Positions 26,790 through 35,688 of a stretch of 64,000 bases of DNA are shown here, piece after piece. A model generated the notes under the pieces. It searched no databases. It worked only from the letters and a program-made list of their open reading frames with translations, and was not told the DNA's origin. Source of the DNA: Pedobacter segetis. Lineage in GTDB: Bacteria; Bacteroidota; Bacteroidia; Sphingobacteriales; Sphingobacteriaceae. Location: assembly GCF_016623585.1 (NCBI RefSeq), contig NZ_JAEHFY010000003.1, positions 145,880 to 209,879 of the forward strand. The letters run 5' to 3'. A program made the position numbers and the translations under genes. Numbering within the stretch: the first letter of the stretch is position 1; every line of letters starts with the position of its first letter.

Positions 26790-28328
26790 TCAAACCCTAT
26801 CCACCGCCACTTTATAAGTTGGGTCTTCTAAGATATTTACATCAATAACATCACTGGCGTTGTGCAAAAGTTGTTTGCAATCATCGCTTAGATGTCTCAA
26901 ATGAAGTTTTTTTCCTGCCAATTTATACCTATCTGTTAGTTTATTCAAGGCATCAATCCCCGACATATCGGCCACTCTACTATCGCTGAAATCTATAATT
27001 ACTTCATTTGGGTCATTTACTATATCAAATTTTTCGTTAAATGCCGTTACAGACCCAAAAAATAGTGGCCCATAAATTTCATAATGTTTGATGCCATTCT
27101 CATCTATATATTTTCTAGCCCTGATGCGTTTGGCACTTTCCCAAGCGAATACCAATGCAGATATAATGATACCTATTAAAACGGCCAAAGCTAGATTGTG
27201 GAGCCAAATGGTAATTGCTGCAACTAATATCCCAATAAAAATATCTTGTTTCGGCATTTTATTGATGATCCTAAAGCTGATCCATTCAAATGTGCCAATT
27301 GCGACCATGATCATTACGCCAGTTAAAGCGGCCATGGGTAACAAACCAATTATAGGGGCACCAAAAAGTATGATCATCAGGATGGTGATAGAAGCAACTA
27401 TTCCAGACAATCTGGCTCTTGCCCCGGCAGATAAATTAACCAAGGTTTGGGCAATCATAGGGCAACCACCCATTCCAGAAAAGAAACCGTTCAAAATATT
27501 GGCGCTTCCTTGGGCAATGCATTCCCTGTTTCCGTTTCCACGTGTTGCCGTCATTTCATCAACTAAATTTAACGTCAATAAGCCTTCGGTAAGGCCAACA
27601 CCTGCCATTATGAAAGAATAAGGCAATATAATTTCTAAAGTTTTAAAACCTAAGGGAATGTTTGGGATGTGAAACGGAGGAAAACCACCGCTAACAGAAG
27701 CAATATCGCTAACTGTTTTTGTATCGATGTTAAACCCTAAAACAATTAAAAACACGGTAATAATAGCAACCAAAGAAGGGGGAACCGCCTTACTTATTTT
27801 TGGGAATATAAAAACAATGGCAATTGTTAAGGCTACCAAACCTGCCATAATCAATAATGGTTGCCCAGTTAACCAGGTTACCTCTCCATTTACAACCGTT
27901 TTAAATTGCTCTATTTGAGCCATAAATATAATGATAGCCAAGCCGTTAACAAAACCGTACATAACCGGTTGAGGCACTAATCTTATAAATTTACCAAATT
28001 TAAAAATCCCTACCAAAAGCTGCACAACACCTGCTAAAGCAACTGCTGCAAAAACATATTCAATCCCATTAGATTTCATCAAAGCAATTAAAACCACTAC
28101 GGTTGCACCTGCGCCTCCAGAAACCAATCCTGGTCTGCCACCTAAAACAGAAGTTACCAAACCCATAATAAAAGCGGCGTAAAGCCCAACCAGTGGTGGG
28201 AAACCAGCCAATATTGCAAAAGAAAGGGATTCTGGCATCATCGTCATGGCTACGGTAATACCTGCCAAAATCTCTACTTTGTAATCTATCTTCTGCTCGA
28301 AATTGAATAAGTTAAGTATGGCTTTCAT
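26790..28328 (-). CDS. SulP family anion transporter with STAS domain
   Basis: This 512-residue inner-membrane transporter belongs to the SLC26/SulP group, whose members carry sulfate, bicarbonate or dicarboxylates. It begins with IDYKVEILAGITVAMTMMPESLSFAILAGFPPLVGLYAAF, the typical first membrane block, and has GGCPMIAQTLVNLSAGARARLSG in the core. The C-terminal STAS domain is visible in EVIIDFSDSRVADMSGIDALNKL. The ATG at 28328 starts directly before the conserved region; a TTG at 28388 adds 20 residues unlike the family and is rejected. The substrate is not resolved. Confidence 0.88.
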   Translation of the reverse strand: MKAILNLFNFEQKIDYKVEILAGITVAMTMMPESLSFAILAGFPPLVGLYAAFIMGLVTSVLGGRPGLVSGGAGATVVVLIALMKSNGIEYVFAAVALAGVVQLLVGIFKFGKFIRLVPQPVMYGFVNGLAIIIFMAQIEQFKTVVNGEVTWLTGQPLLIMAGLVALTIAIVFIFPKISKAVPPSLVAIITVFLIVLGFNIDTKTVSDIASVSGGFPPFHIPNIPLGFKTLEIILPYSFIMAGVGLTEGLLTLNLVDEMTATRGNGNRECIAQGSANILNGFFSGMGGCPMIAQTLVNLSAGARARLSGIVASITILMIILFGAPIIGLLPMAALTGVMIMVAIGTFEWISFRIINKMPKQDIFIGILVAAITIWLHNLALAVLIGIIISALVFAWESAKRIRARKYIDENGIKHYEIYGPLFFGSVTAFNEKFDIVNDPNEVIIDFSDSRVADMSGIDALNKLTDRYKLAGKKLHLRHLSDDCKQLLHNASDVIDVNILEDPTYKVAVDRV

Positions 28329-28842
28329 TAAAATGTTTTTGCGGTTTTCAAAAGTTGCGAAGCTAAGGTTATTAGATCTGGGATGCAAGTTGGCTTTTTA
28401 GTTCATTAGGGATTAATTTATTTGATGATTTTCTGATCTGGTAAAAACAGAAACTGCTCTGTTAAGTTGATGGCACATTACACAAAGCTAAAGGCAATAA
28501 AGAACCTTTAACCGAAAAACCATGTAGAAAAAGTTGGAGCCTCGATAGAAAATGCTTACCATAAATATAAAGTTTTCAAGAAAAAAATCATCTACATAGT
28601 TTCTATCGTTCAATTTAAAAGGGCGTGATGATGTTTTTATCCTTTTTTGCGAGAAAGTAAAAAATTGGGTTTGTGCCTATTTTTTTGCATTAAATTTATA
28701 ATAAAATAATCTATCTATTTAATAAGAATGTCTATTAATGCAATGCTTTTTTTGGTTTAGATTTGACAAAAGCAATGGTTTTAATTTACTTAAAATCATT
28801 GTTTTAATTAACCAATTACCAAACCAAATTATTTCCAAAAAA
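28329..28842. other. Divergent spacer between SulP and the first GH43 gene
   Basis: This 514-base AT-rich region contains the GH43 promoter module (28706-28765). Further upstream are two crossing inverted repeats: ATGTAGA (28522-28528) with TCTACAT (28591-28597), and CGATAGAAA (28543-28551) with TTTCTATCG (28600-28608). No gene is visible. Confidence 0.55.
28706..28765 (+). promoter_or_regulatory. GH43-type promoter module, copy 1
   Basis: ATAATCTAT (28706-28714) and TGTCTATT (28729-28736) place two TCTAT half-sites exactly 21 bp apart. A Bacteroidota -7 box TAGATTTG follows at 28758-28765. The proximal half-site lies where a -33 element would be, as expected for an activator such as an AraC-type protein. 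The same blocks at identical spacing precede the second GH43 gene. Confidence 0.7.
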
Positions 28843-29925
28843 ATGAAAAGAAAAAAAATCTTTGGGCTGTCTTCATTGCTGCTAATTGCCATGAGTTTTA
28901 CCCAATGCACCAAATCACAGGAAGAAGTTGCTGTAACAAAAAGTGGAAGTGGGGATGTGGCTGTTGTAAAAACGGATGCCAATGCCACTAAAATTTTTCC
29001 GGGGCAGGTATGGAATGACATCTACGGGAAAGCAATTGTGGCAACCGGGGGTGGTATTTATTATGAAAACGGATTTTACCACTGGTACGGAGAGGCAAAA
29101 AAGGCCGGTAGCTCTCCTGGTAAAGGTGGTATAGATGCAGGCATGCACTGTTATCGTTCTAGGGATCTGATCAACTGGAACGATTTTGGCGTAGTGCTTC
29201 CACTGTCTTCCGATCCTAATAGCGATATTGCCGACGGGTGTATTTTTCAACGCCCTAAAGTGGTAAAAAACAACAGCACAGGCAAATACGTTGCGTTTTT
29301 TAAACTTTATTTAAAAGGAGAAGGTTATACCAGAACTTTTTTGGGTATAGCAACGGCAACTTCGCCAACAGGCCCCTTTACCTATGTTAAAAAGGTACTT
29401 GCTACATCTAATAAGGGCTCTGGTGATTTTACCATGTTTAAAGATACCAACGGAGATTTGTACCATATCGCCGTACGCAGATCTGATCGTAAACTGGTAA
29501 AAGCAAAAATGAGTAGCGATTACATGACCCCTGGAACTTATTCAGAAATGACGGGCGTACAAACTAACACCGAAGGGCCAGCTATTTTTTATAAATCTGG
29601 CGTTTACCATTTATTGGGTTCTGGATCTAACGGTTGGGATTCAACGGCACCAAGATATTTTACAAGTTCAAGTCTTGGCGGCCCATGGACTTCGCAATCT
29701 AACCCTTGCACTGGTACAAACCCTATCAATGGCGTAGGAAGCGATTTAACTTGGGGAGGCCAGTCAACCTTTATATTCCCGATAGAAGGGCATGAAAACC
29801 AATATGTTGCCATGTTTGATATTTGGGTGCCAGAACGCAGGTATATTTGGCTTCCATTTAGGGTAGATAATCAAAAGATGCACATCGCCTGGCAAAATAG
29901 CTGGGACCTTACCTGGTATCCTTAA
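28843..29925 (+). CDS. GH43 family lipoprotein, exo-beta-1,3-galactanase-like
   Basis: This is a 360-residue surface or periplasmic lipoprotein (lipobox SFTQC, Cys at about 22) with a five-bladed beta-propeller of GH43 type. The layout (GGIYYENGFYHWYGE, CYRSRDLINW, FQRPKVV, TEGPAIFY, GGQSTF) matches the GH43_24 exo-beta-1,3-galactanase group, which lacks the usual catalytic aspartate base. By analogy E244 is the catalytic acid and Q307 the base-equivalent glutamine. Position 136 is Gln in QRPKV where fungal GH43_24 enzymes have Glu. The start at 28843 is chosen because it opens the signal peptide; the frame extends upstream to 28738 without signal features. It would release galactose from galactan. 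Confidence 0.75.
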   Translation: MKRKKIFGLSSLLLIAMSFTQCTKSQEEVAVTKSGSGDVAVVKTDANATKIFPGQVWNDIYGKAIVATGGGIYYENGFYHWYGEAKKAGSSPGKGGIDAGMHCYRSRDLINWNDFGVVLPLSSDPNSDIADGCIFQRPKVVKNNSTGKYVAFFKLYLKGEGYTRTFLGIATATSPTGPFTYVKKVLATSNKGSGDFTMFKDTNGDLYHIAVRRSDRKLVKAKMSSDYMTPGTYSEMTGVQTNTEGPAIFYKSGVYHLLGSGSNGWDSTAPRYFTSSSLGGPWTSQSNPCTGTNPINGVGSDLTWGGQSTFIFPIEGHENQYVAMFDIWVPERRYIWLPFRVDNQKMHIAWQNSWDLTWYP

Positions 29926-30226
29926 TAGTTACTTGTTTCATCTGGTAAAGAAACTGTTTAATTTAAAACTGCCTCTATAAATTAGTAGGCAGTTTTTTTA
30001 TTTTATAGATATTAATAGCGGCGATTTAGCAAAGCTGATAAGCAACAGTTCTTAAGCGTTTTAATACAGATTGGGAGCTTTGCTACCGCTAAGTTTCTTG
30101 TTTTTCTTTCCAGATTATTTTAAAATGTTTTAACTAATCAATTTTGTGTTTTAAAGATGTTTATTGCCGTTAAAGGATATTCTTTTTTGATTTAATGAAC
30201 TCATTGTTTTAATTTGGAGAAGAAAA
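29926..30226. other. Spacer between first GH43 and the hybrid regulator
   Basis: It contains the terminator at 29965-29999 and then about 225 AT-rich bases that should hold the regulator's promoter. I see no clean -7 box. Confidence 0.5.
29965..29999 (+). terminator. Intrinsic terminator after the first GH43 gene
   Basis: AAAACTGCC (29965-29973) pairs with GGCAGTTTT (29988-29996), followed by a continuing T-run. Confidence 0.85.
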
Positions 30227-33200
30227 ATGGGTACATCATACAAAGAAAAAATTAAGCATCGAAACCTATGGCTAAAAAGCTTTGCCCTATTTTCTAATTT
30301 GTTTTTTTTTATCTATCAACCTTCTATCGCTCAAATAAAAATAGAAGCACCAATAACTATTGATAACGGATTGATTAACAATGAAGTTACGGCAATTCAT
30401 CAAGATAAATTTGGCTTTTTATGGTTTGGCACCAGGGGTGGCTTAAACCGTTACGATGGTTATGATTTTAAGATCATTAGATCAAGGCCGCAATCTAAAA
30501 ACAACCTTTCTAATCAATCTGTTGAAGTTATAGCAGAAGACAAAGACCATAATTTATGGATCGGTACTAAAAGCGGCGGGCTAAACAGCTATAATCTGTT
30601 AAAAGATTCTATCGTTCATTACCGCCCAACAGCCAATATTAAAATTCAAGAAATAAAATCATTAACTATTGATAGTTCTGGAACCTTGTTTATTGGTGCC
30701 ACCCAAGGCCTCTTTACTTTAAAAAACGGTAAATTTAACAGTGTTAATAACAACAAATGGGGCGTTAAAGCACTAAAAGTAGATAGAAAGGGCCGTGTTT
30801 GGGTTGGTGCATTAAATGGGCTTTTCTTGTACGATCAACCCTCAAATTCTTTAGTCCCCGTAATCTTAGATAAGATACGTCCCAATATAACTTCCATAGC
30901 AATTGACGATGAAAAGGACGTTTTATACCTCGGTACATGGGATTCTGGTTTAGTAGAGTATAAAATAAATACTCAAACAACCACTCAGTTTCTTTTTAAC
31001 AAAAACATTTCTAGCACTAAACTAAGCAACAATACCTATAGGGTTTTTTTGGATAAAGATAAAAATCTTTGGGTTGGCTCTTGGGGCAATGGGCTAAAGA
31101 AGTTTAATATACATAACAAAAAATTTGAGAGCATTAAAATCAAACCAGATGATGTTCATAACACCAATTATGATATTGTTTTATCCATAGAGCAAGATAA
31201 GGCCGGTATTATTTGGGTAGGGGTTGATGGGGGAGGGGTATGCAAAATTAATCCGCTTAGGAAAAAATTTAAAACCATAACTTATTCTGAAGGGCAAGGC
31301 AAAGGCTTAACCAACACCCATGTTACGGCTATTCATCAAGACGCAAGAAATGCGTTATGGATTGGTGCTAAAGACGGGGGCCTACTTTACAGTAAAGATG
31401 GTGTTGATTTTTCACAGAAAACGGAACTATCTCCAGAGGCGGTTATAGGAACTTTTTTAGAAGATGAAGAAAAAGATTTATGGATCGGTTCATCAAGCGG
31501 ATTATATATTTACCGCGACTTTTATAACAAAAGTAATAACGTTCTACATTTTAAAAACTTAAGCACTAATAAAGCTTTAAACGGATTAAAAGTAACGGCC
31601 CTCATTAAAGATCATCATCAAACAATTTGGATAGGTACGCAAGATTTTGGTTTATTTAGGTTTAATGATGCTGATGGAGAAAAGCCAAATTTTATAAGAT
31701 ATGCCGATGAAGAAGGGCAAAAGGGAGCCTTGCAAAACCGAAGGATAAGCTGTTTATTGGTTGATCATCTTAATAGGCTTTGGGTAGGTACATATGATGG
31801 TTTGCACCTATATAACCCATTAAAAAATAATTTCGATGTTTTTAATACCGAAACAAACCAAAACAATACCATCTCAAACAATACGATTCTTACTTTGGCA
31901 GAAGACCATGCCGGCAATATTTGGATAGGTACGCAACAGGGCCTTAATAAGCTTAATTATCAAGATAGCGAACATTACAGCTTTAAAAGCTATTTTGAAC
32001 AGGCCGGTTTCCCTAATGATTATGTACATGCCATACTTGTTGATGAGTTGGATAACATTTGGATGAGTACCAATAGCGGGATTACCAAGCTAGTGGCCGA
32101 AACGCATAAATTTAGAAATTTCGATAAAAGAGACGGTGTTTCCTCAAATACGTTTTCAGAAAACTCATGTTTTTTGGCAAACGATGGTAAAATGTTTTTT
32201 GGGGGTATTTCTGGTCTAACTTATTTTTATCCGGATAGCATCCGTTTAAACCGTTATGCCCCGCCGGTATTTATTACAAATTTAACAATAAACAATACCG
32301 ATATTGACGTAGGAGACAAAGTGTTGGGAGATAAGATCTTATCAAGGGCCTTGTTCTTAACAGATAAGATTACGCTTTCTTACAAAGAAGATATCGTTTC
32401 TCTGTCTTTTTCGGCATTAGATTTCCACGCTTCGGATAAAAATCAGTACAGGTATAAACTAGATGGATTTGATAAAGAATGGGTGCAGGCAGGTAAAAGA
32501 AGGAGTGTAACTTATACAAACTTGCCACCGGGATCTTATGTTTTTAAGGTTGAGGGGTCAAATAGCGATCAAATTTGGAACACCAAAGGCGCCGAACTTA
32601 AAATAGTGATTTTTCCACCGCCTTGGAGAACTTGGTGGGCCTATACGCTTTATTGCCTGGCAATTATTTTTCTGCTATGGCTATCAAGATCTAGCACATT
32701 ATCTAGGATAAAACTTAAAAACGATTTGCACATAGCTGATCTAAACTATAAAAAAGAGCATGAAATAACCGAAATAAAAAGTAGGTTTTTCGCCAATATT
32801 TCGCATGAGTTTAGAACACCCCTATCATTAATAATTGGGCCAATAGAAGGGTTAATGCAAGCAAAGAAATTTGATCCAGCTACTAAAACGGTGCTTCAAA
32901 AGGTACAAAACCAATCTAAAAGACTTTTAAGTTTAATTAATCAATTGCTAGATTATAACAAGGCCGAGGTTAACGCATTAAAGTTAAACGCTATCAACCA
33001 AGATATTTTACCAATTTTAACGGAGGTTTATGAATCTTTTGCCGATGAGGCAAGCAGGAAAAAAATAGTGTATTTGTTTGAAACAAACCAGAAACAGATA
33101 TTCCTCAACATCGATAAAAACAAACTTGAGAATATAGTTTATAACCTTTTATCAAACGCATTTAAATTTACGCCAAACGGCGGTAGTATTGTTTTTAAAA

Positions 33201-34297
33201 TAGCACTTAATGAGATAAGGGAAAAATGTGAAATCTCTGTTTCAGATTCTGGAAAAGGTATCAACAGCAATGATAAATCAAAAGTTTTTGATCGTTTTTA
33301 TCAGGTTGCACAAGCAGAACCCGGCAAATATGCCGGCACAGGTATAGGTTTGGCTTTTGTAAAAGATTTGGTTGAGCTGCACCACGGAGAGATTGTGATA
33401 GAAGATAATGAACCATCGGGAACCATCATTAAAGCCTCGTTTCCCTTTTCGGCATTTTTTAAGGATCTGCACCCACCAGCATTAACAAATGTTGCCCAAA
33501 AATATACTCTAAACCAAGGGATAAGCGAACAGCCAATTCTTTTAGTGGTTGAAGATAACGAAGAGCTTAACCATTATATATCAGAAACCTTAAAAGCAAT
33601 AGGTAGAGTTGTTTCTGCTAAAGACGGAAACGAAGGTTTTACAAAGGCTGCACAGATTATTCCGGATATTATAATAAGCGATGTAATGATGCCGATCAAA
33701 AATGGTTACCAACTATGTGCACAGCTTAAGGCCGATAATAGGACATCGCACATCCCAATTATTCTTCTTACCGCAAAAAGCGATGACGAATCTCATTTAA
33801 AGGGTGTAAACCTAGGTGCAGATAGTTATTTGGCCAAACCTTTTAACCCGGTAATATTAATATCGTACGTCAATAACCTAATTGAAAACCGTAAAAAACT
33901 AAAAGACCTTTTTGCGCACCGCTTAAACCTAGAGCCCAGTTTGGTAGAAGTAAATTCTGCAGAAGAAGAGTTTGTGAAAAAAACGATCGATTATATTGAA
34001 AAGCATATGGGCAAGGGTGAGTTTTCTATGGATGATATGGCGGCTTTTCTTAATATGAGCCGTTCTACATTTTACAGAAAACTAAAAGCATTAACCGGTA
34101 TGTCTGGCACCTATTTTATACGATTGATAAGGCTTAAAAGAAGTGCTCAGCTTTTGGCAACCGGAGAATACACCGTAAGTACAGCTGCTTATGAAGTTGG
34201 TTTTAGCGATCTTAAATACTTTAGAAAAAGCTTTCAAAACCATTTTGGGGTAAACCCCTCTAAATATGCAGAAACAGAGAATAACAAAATCAAATAA
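30227..34297 (+). CDS. Hybrid two-component system sensor kinase / AraC-type regulator (HTCS)
   Basis: This 1356-residue one-protein phosphorelay controls polysaccharide loci. Order: signal/anchor segment (about 15-37); periplasmic two-component propeller repeats (DNGLINNEVTAIHQDKFGFLWFGTRGG and many further LWIGT copies, to about 690); a Y_Y_Y domain (YRYKLDGFDKEWVQAGKRRSVTYTNLPPGSY); a membrane helix near 802-822; HisKA with H860 in NISHEFRTPLSLI; HATPase (NLLSNAFKFT, GTGIGLAFV); REC with D1152 in ISDVMMP; and a C-terminal AraC helix-turn-helix (about 1250-1350). It senses a glycan fragment in the periplasm. Targets are probably the neighbouring GH43, sulfatase and SusC/D genes. Confidence 0.93.
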   Translation: MGTSYKEKIKHRNLWLKSFALFSNLFFFIYQPSIAQIKIEAPITIDNGLINNEVTAIHQDKFGFLWFGTRGGLNRYDGYDFKIIRSRPQSKNNLSNQSVEVIAEDKDHNLWIGTKSGGLNSYNLLKDSIVHYRPTANIKIQEIKSLTIDSSGTLFIGATQGLFTLKNGKFNSVNNNKWGVKALKVDRKGRVWVGALNGLFLYDQPSNSLVPVILDKIRPNITSIAIDDEKDVLYLGTWDSGLVEYKINTQTTTQFLFNKNISSTKLSNNTYRVFLDKDKNLWVGSWGNGLKKFNIHNKKFESIKIKPDDVHNTNYDIVLSIEQDKAGIIWVGVDGGGVCKINPLRKKFKTITYSEGQGKGLTNTHVTAIHQDARNALWIGAKDGGLLYSKDGVDFSQKTELSPEAVIGTFLEDEEKDLWIGSSSGLYIYRDFYNKSNNVLHFKNLSTNKALNGLKVTALIKDHHQTIWIGTQDFGLFRFNDADGEKPNFIRYADEEGQKGALQNRRISCLLVDHLNRLWVGTYDGLHLYNPLKNNFDVFNTETNQNNTISNNTILTLAEDHAGNIWIGTQQGLNKLNYQDSEHYSFKSYFEQAGFPNDYVHAILVDELDNIWMSTNSGITKLVAETHKFRNFDKRDGVSSNTFSENSCFLANDGKMFFGGISGLTYFYPDSIRLNRYAPPVFITNLTINNTDIDVGDKVLGDKILSRALFLTDKITLSYKEDIVSLSFSALDFHASDKNQYRYKLDGFDKEWVQAGKRRSVTYTNLPPGSYVFKVEGSNSDQIWNTKGAELKIVIFPPPWRTWWAYTLYCLAIIFLLWLSRSSTLSRIKLKNDLHIADLNYKKEHEITEIKSRFFANISHEFRTPLSLIIGPIEGLMQAKKFDPATKTVLQKVQNQSKRLLSLINQLLDYNKAEVNALKLNAINQDILPILTEVYESFADEASRKKIVYLFETNQKQIFLNIDKNKLENIVYNLLSNAFKFTPNGGSIVFKIALNEIREKCEISVSDSGKGINSNDKSKVFDRFYQVAQAEPGKYAGTGIGLAFVKDLVELHHGEIVIEDNEPSGTIIKASFPFSAFFKDLHPPALTNVAQKYTLNQGISEQPILLVVEDNEELNHYISETLKAIGRVVSAKDGNEGFTKAAQIIPDIIISDVMMPIKNGYQLCAQLKADNRTSHIPIILLTAKSDDESHLKGVNLGADSYLAKPFNPVILISYVNNLIENRKKLKDLFAHRLNLEPSLVEVNSAEEEFVKKTIDYIEKHMGKGEFSMDDMAAFLNMSRSTFYRKLKALTGMSGTYFIRLIRLKRSAQLLATGEYTVSTAAYEVGFSDLKYFRKSFQNHFGVNPSKYAETENNKIK

Positions 34298-34586
34298 GTC
34301 TTTTAAAACATGATTTATATCTATAAACCATGCTCAAAACACATTTGAACCCCTAAACCCTCAGCTTTGATTTCCTAGACCCCCTATTAAATCTGCTTTA
34401 AAATCTATACTTGTAACAGGAAAATCAAACGTTTCCTAACAACCAATTTTATCCTTTAAATAGCAGTTCTTAAGTCAGGTGTTTTTTTGTTTATAAACCA
34501 TTTACTTTTAGTAAAACCATTTTTAAGCATAAACCCAAAATGTAAGATATGCTTTTTAAGGTTAACCGAGTTTAATCATTGTTTAT

Positions 34587-35492
34587 ATGAATTCAGATTC
34601 TACAAATTTCAAGAAAGACGGTTTTGATGGCCAAAAAAAACTTGTGTTACCAAAGTCTGTGATCAGCAAATTTTGCTTAAATAATTCTTTAATCAATAAG
34701 GCCTTTGTTACGGATATAGGCTACTATCCAAAAGCAAAATATCATTATATGGAGAGGCCCAAAGGTGCGCAACAGAATGTACTAATTTATTGTGTTGAAG
34801 GAAGGGGAGAAATAATTATTGAGCAAAAGGCATCTGTTATTACGGCGGGTAATTTTTTTTTAATACCTAACGGTAAACCGCATACTTACAGGGCAGACCC
34901 AGAAAACCCTTGGACAATTTACTGGTGCCATTTTTCGGGAGAGCAAACCGATCGGATAATACAACAGATCAATGATAAGTATGGGGCCTTTAAGGCCGGT
35001 GTTAGCTATAACGATGCAAGGATTGATCTTTTTGAAAAAATTTTTAACACCTTAGAGATAGACTATAGTTTTGAAAGCGTAAGTTATGCCAATTTGATTT
35101 TTATTCAGTTTTTGTCCCTTTTTCTATTTGCAGAAAAACTTAACCCAAGTTTTATCGATAACGATGTAGATCTTATCCAAAAATCAATCAAGTTTATGGA
35201 GAAAAACATGGATAAATCTTTAACAATAAATGATTTAACAAACCATATCAATGTTTCGCCAAGTCATTATTCTAGCGTTTTTAAAAAGAAAACAGGTTTT
35301 TCTCCAATTGAGTATTTGAACAGGTTAAAAATTCATAAAGCTTGTTATTACCTGCAGTTCACAAACCTTAGAATAAAAGAGATTGCCTATAAGGTAGGTA
35401 TTGATGATCAGTATTATTTTTCAAGGTTGTTCAATAAAACAATGGAATTTTCTCCTTCGGTTTATAGAGAGCAAAATTTGTCGTTAAAATAA
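34587..35492 (+). CDS. AraC family transcriptional regulator with cupin sensor domain
   Basis: This 301-residue cytoplasmic regulator has an N-terminal cupin-type sugar-binding domain (VLIYCVEGRGEIIIE, FFLIPNGKPHTYRADPENPWTIYWCHFSG) and a C-terminal double helix-turn-helix (about 200-295: SLTINDLTNHINVSPSHYSSVFKKKTGFSPIEYLNRLKIHKA, then IKEIAYKVGIDDQYYFSRLFNKTMEFSPSVYRE). It lies between the HTCS gene and the second GH43 gene, so it and the HTCS are the two candidates for the direct-repeat sites in the GH43 promoters. A strong terminator follows, separating it from GH43. Confidence 0.92.
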   Translation: MNSDSTNFKKDGFDGQKKLVLPKSVISKFCLNNSLINKAFVTDIGYYPKAKYHYMERPKGAQQNVLIYCVEGRGEIIIEQKASVITAGNFFLIPNGKPHTYRADPENPWTIYWCHFSGEQTDRIIQQINDKYGAFKAGVSYNDARIDLFEKIFNTLEIDYSFESVSYANLIFIQFLSLFLFAEKLNPSFIDNDVDLIQKSIKFMEKNMDKSLTINDLTNHINVSPSHYSSVFKKKTGFSPIEYLNRLKIHKACYYLQFTNLRIKEIAYKVGIDDQYYFSRLFNKTMEFSPSVYREQNLSLK

Positions 35493-35512
35493 ATTTGGTT
35501 TGGGTTAGTAGT

Positions 35513-35550
35513 AAGGGATGGTTTTTATAAACTGTCCCTTTTTTATTTTT
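35513..35550 (+). terminator. Intrinsic terminator after the AraC gene
   Basis: AAGGGA (35513-35518) pairs with TCCCTT (35535-35540), with an inner GTTT/AAAC stem, followed by a T-rich tract to 35550. Confidence 0.85.
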
Positions 35551-35560
35551 ATATAGTAAG

Positions 35561-35620
35561 ATAATCTATTTTTTTTGTTTAATTGTCTATTCCTCATCTG
35601 GTTTTTTGCCTTTAGATTTG
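35561..35620 (+). promoter_or_regulatory. GH43-type promoter module, copy 2
   Basis: ATAATCTAT (35561-35569), TGTCTATT (35584-35591), a T6 run and TTTAGATTTG (35611-35620, containing the -7 box at 35613) occur at exactly the same offsets as upstream of the first GH43 gene. The two 60-bp modules match at 42 positions without a gap, and the matches are concentrated in these blocks. Confidence 0.7.
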
Positions 35621-35688
35621 GGCATAACCTTTAGATTAAAATAATATATTCATAAAGCTTTGTATCAGTTTATCAATCAAATAATTAA

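Noticed and set aside
28329..28388. TTG-initiated extension of the SulP transporter
   Set aside because: The 20 added residues do not resemble the family N-terminus, and an ATG sits exactly before the conserved region.
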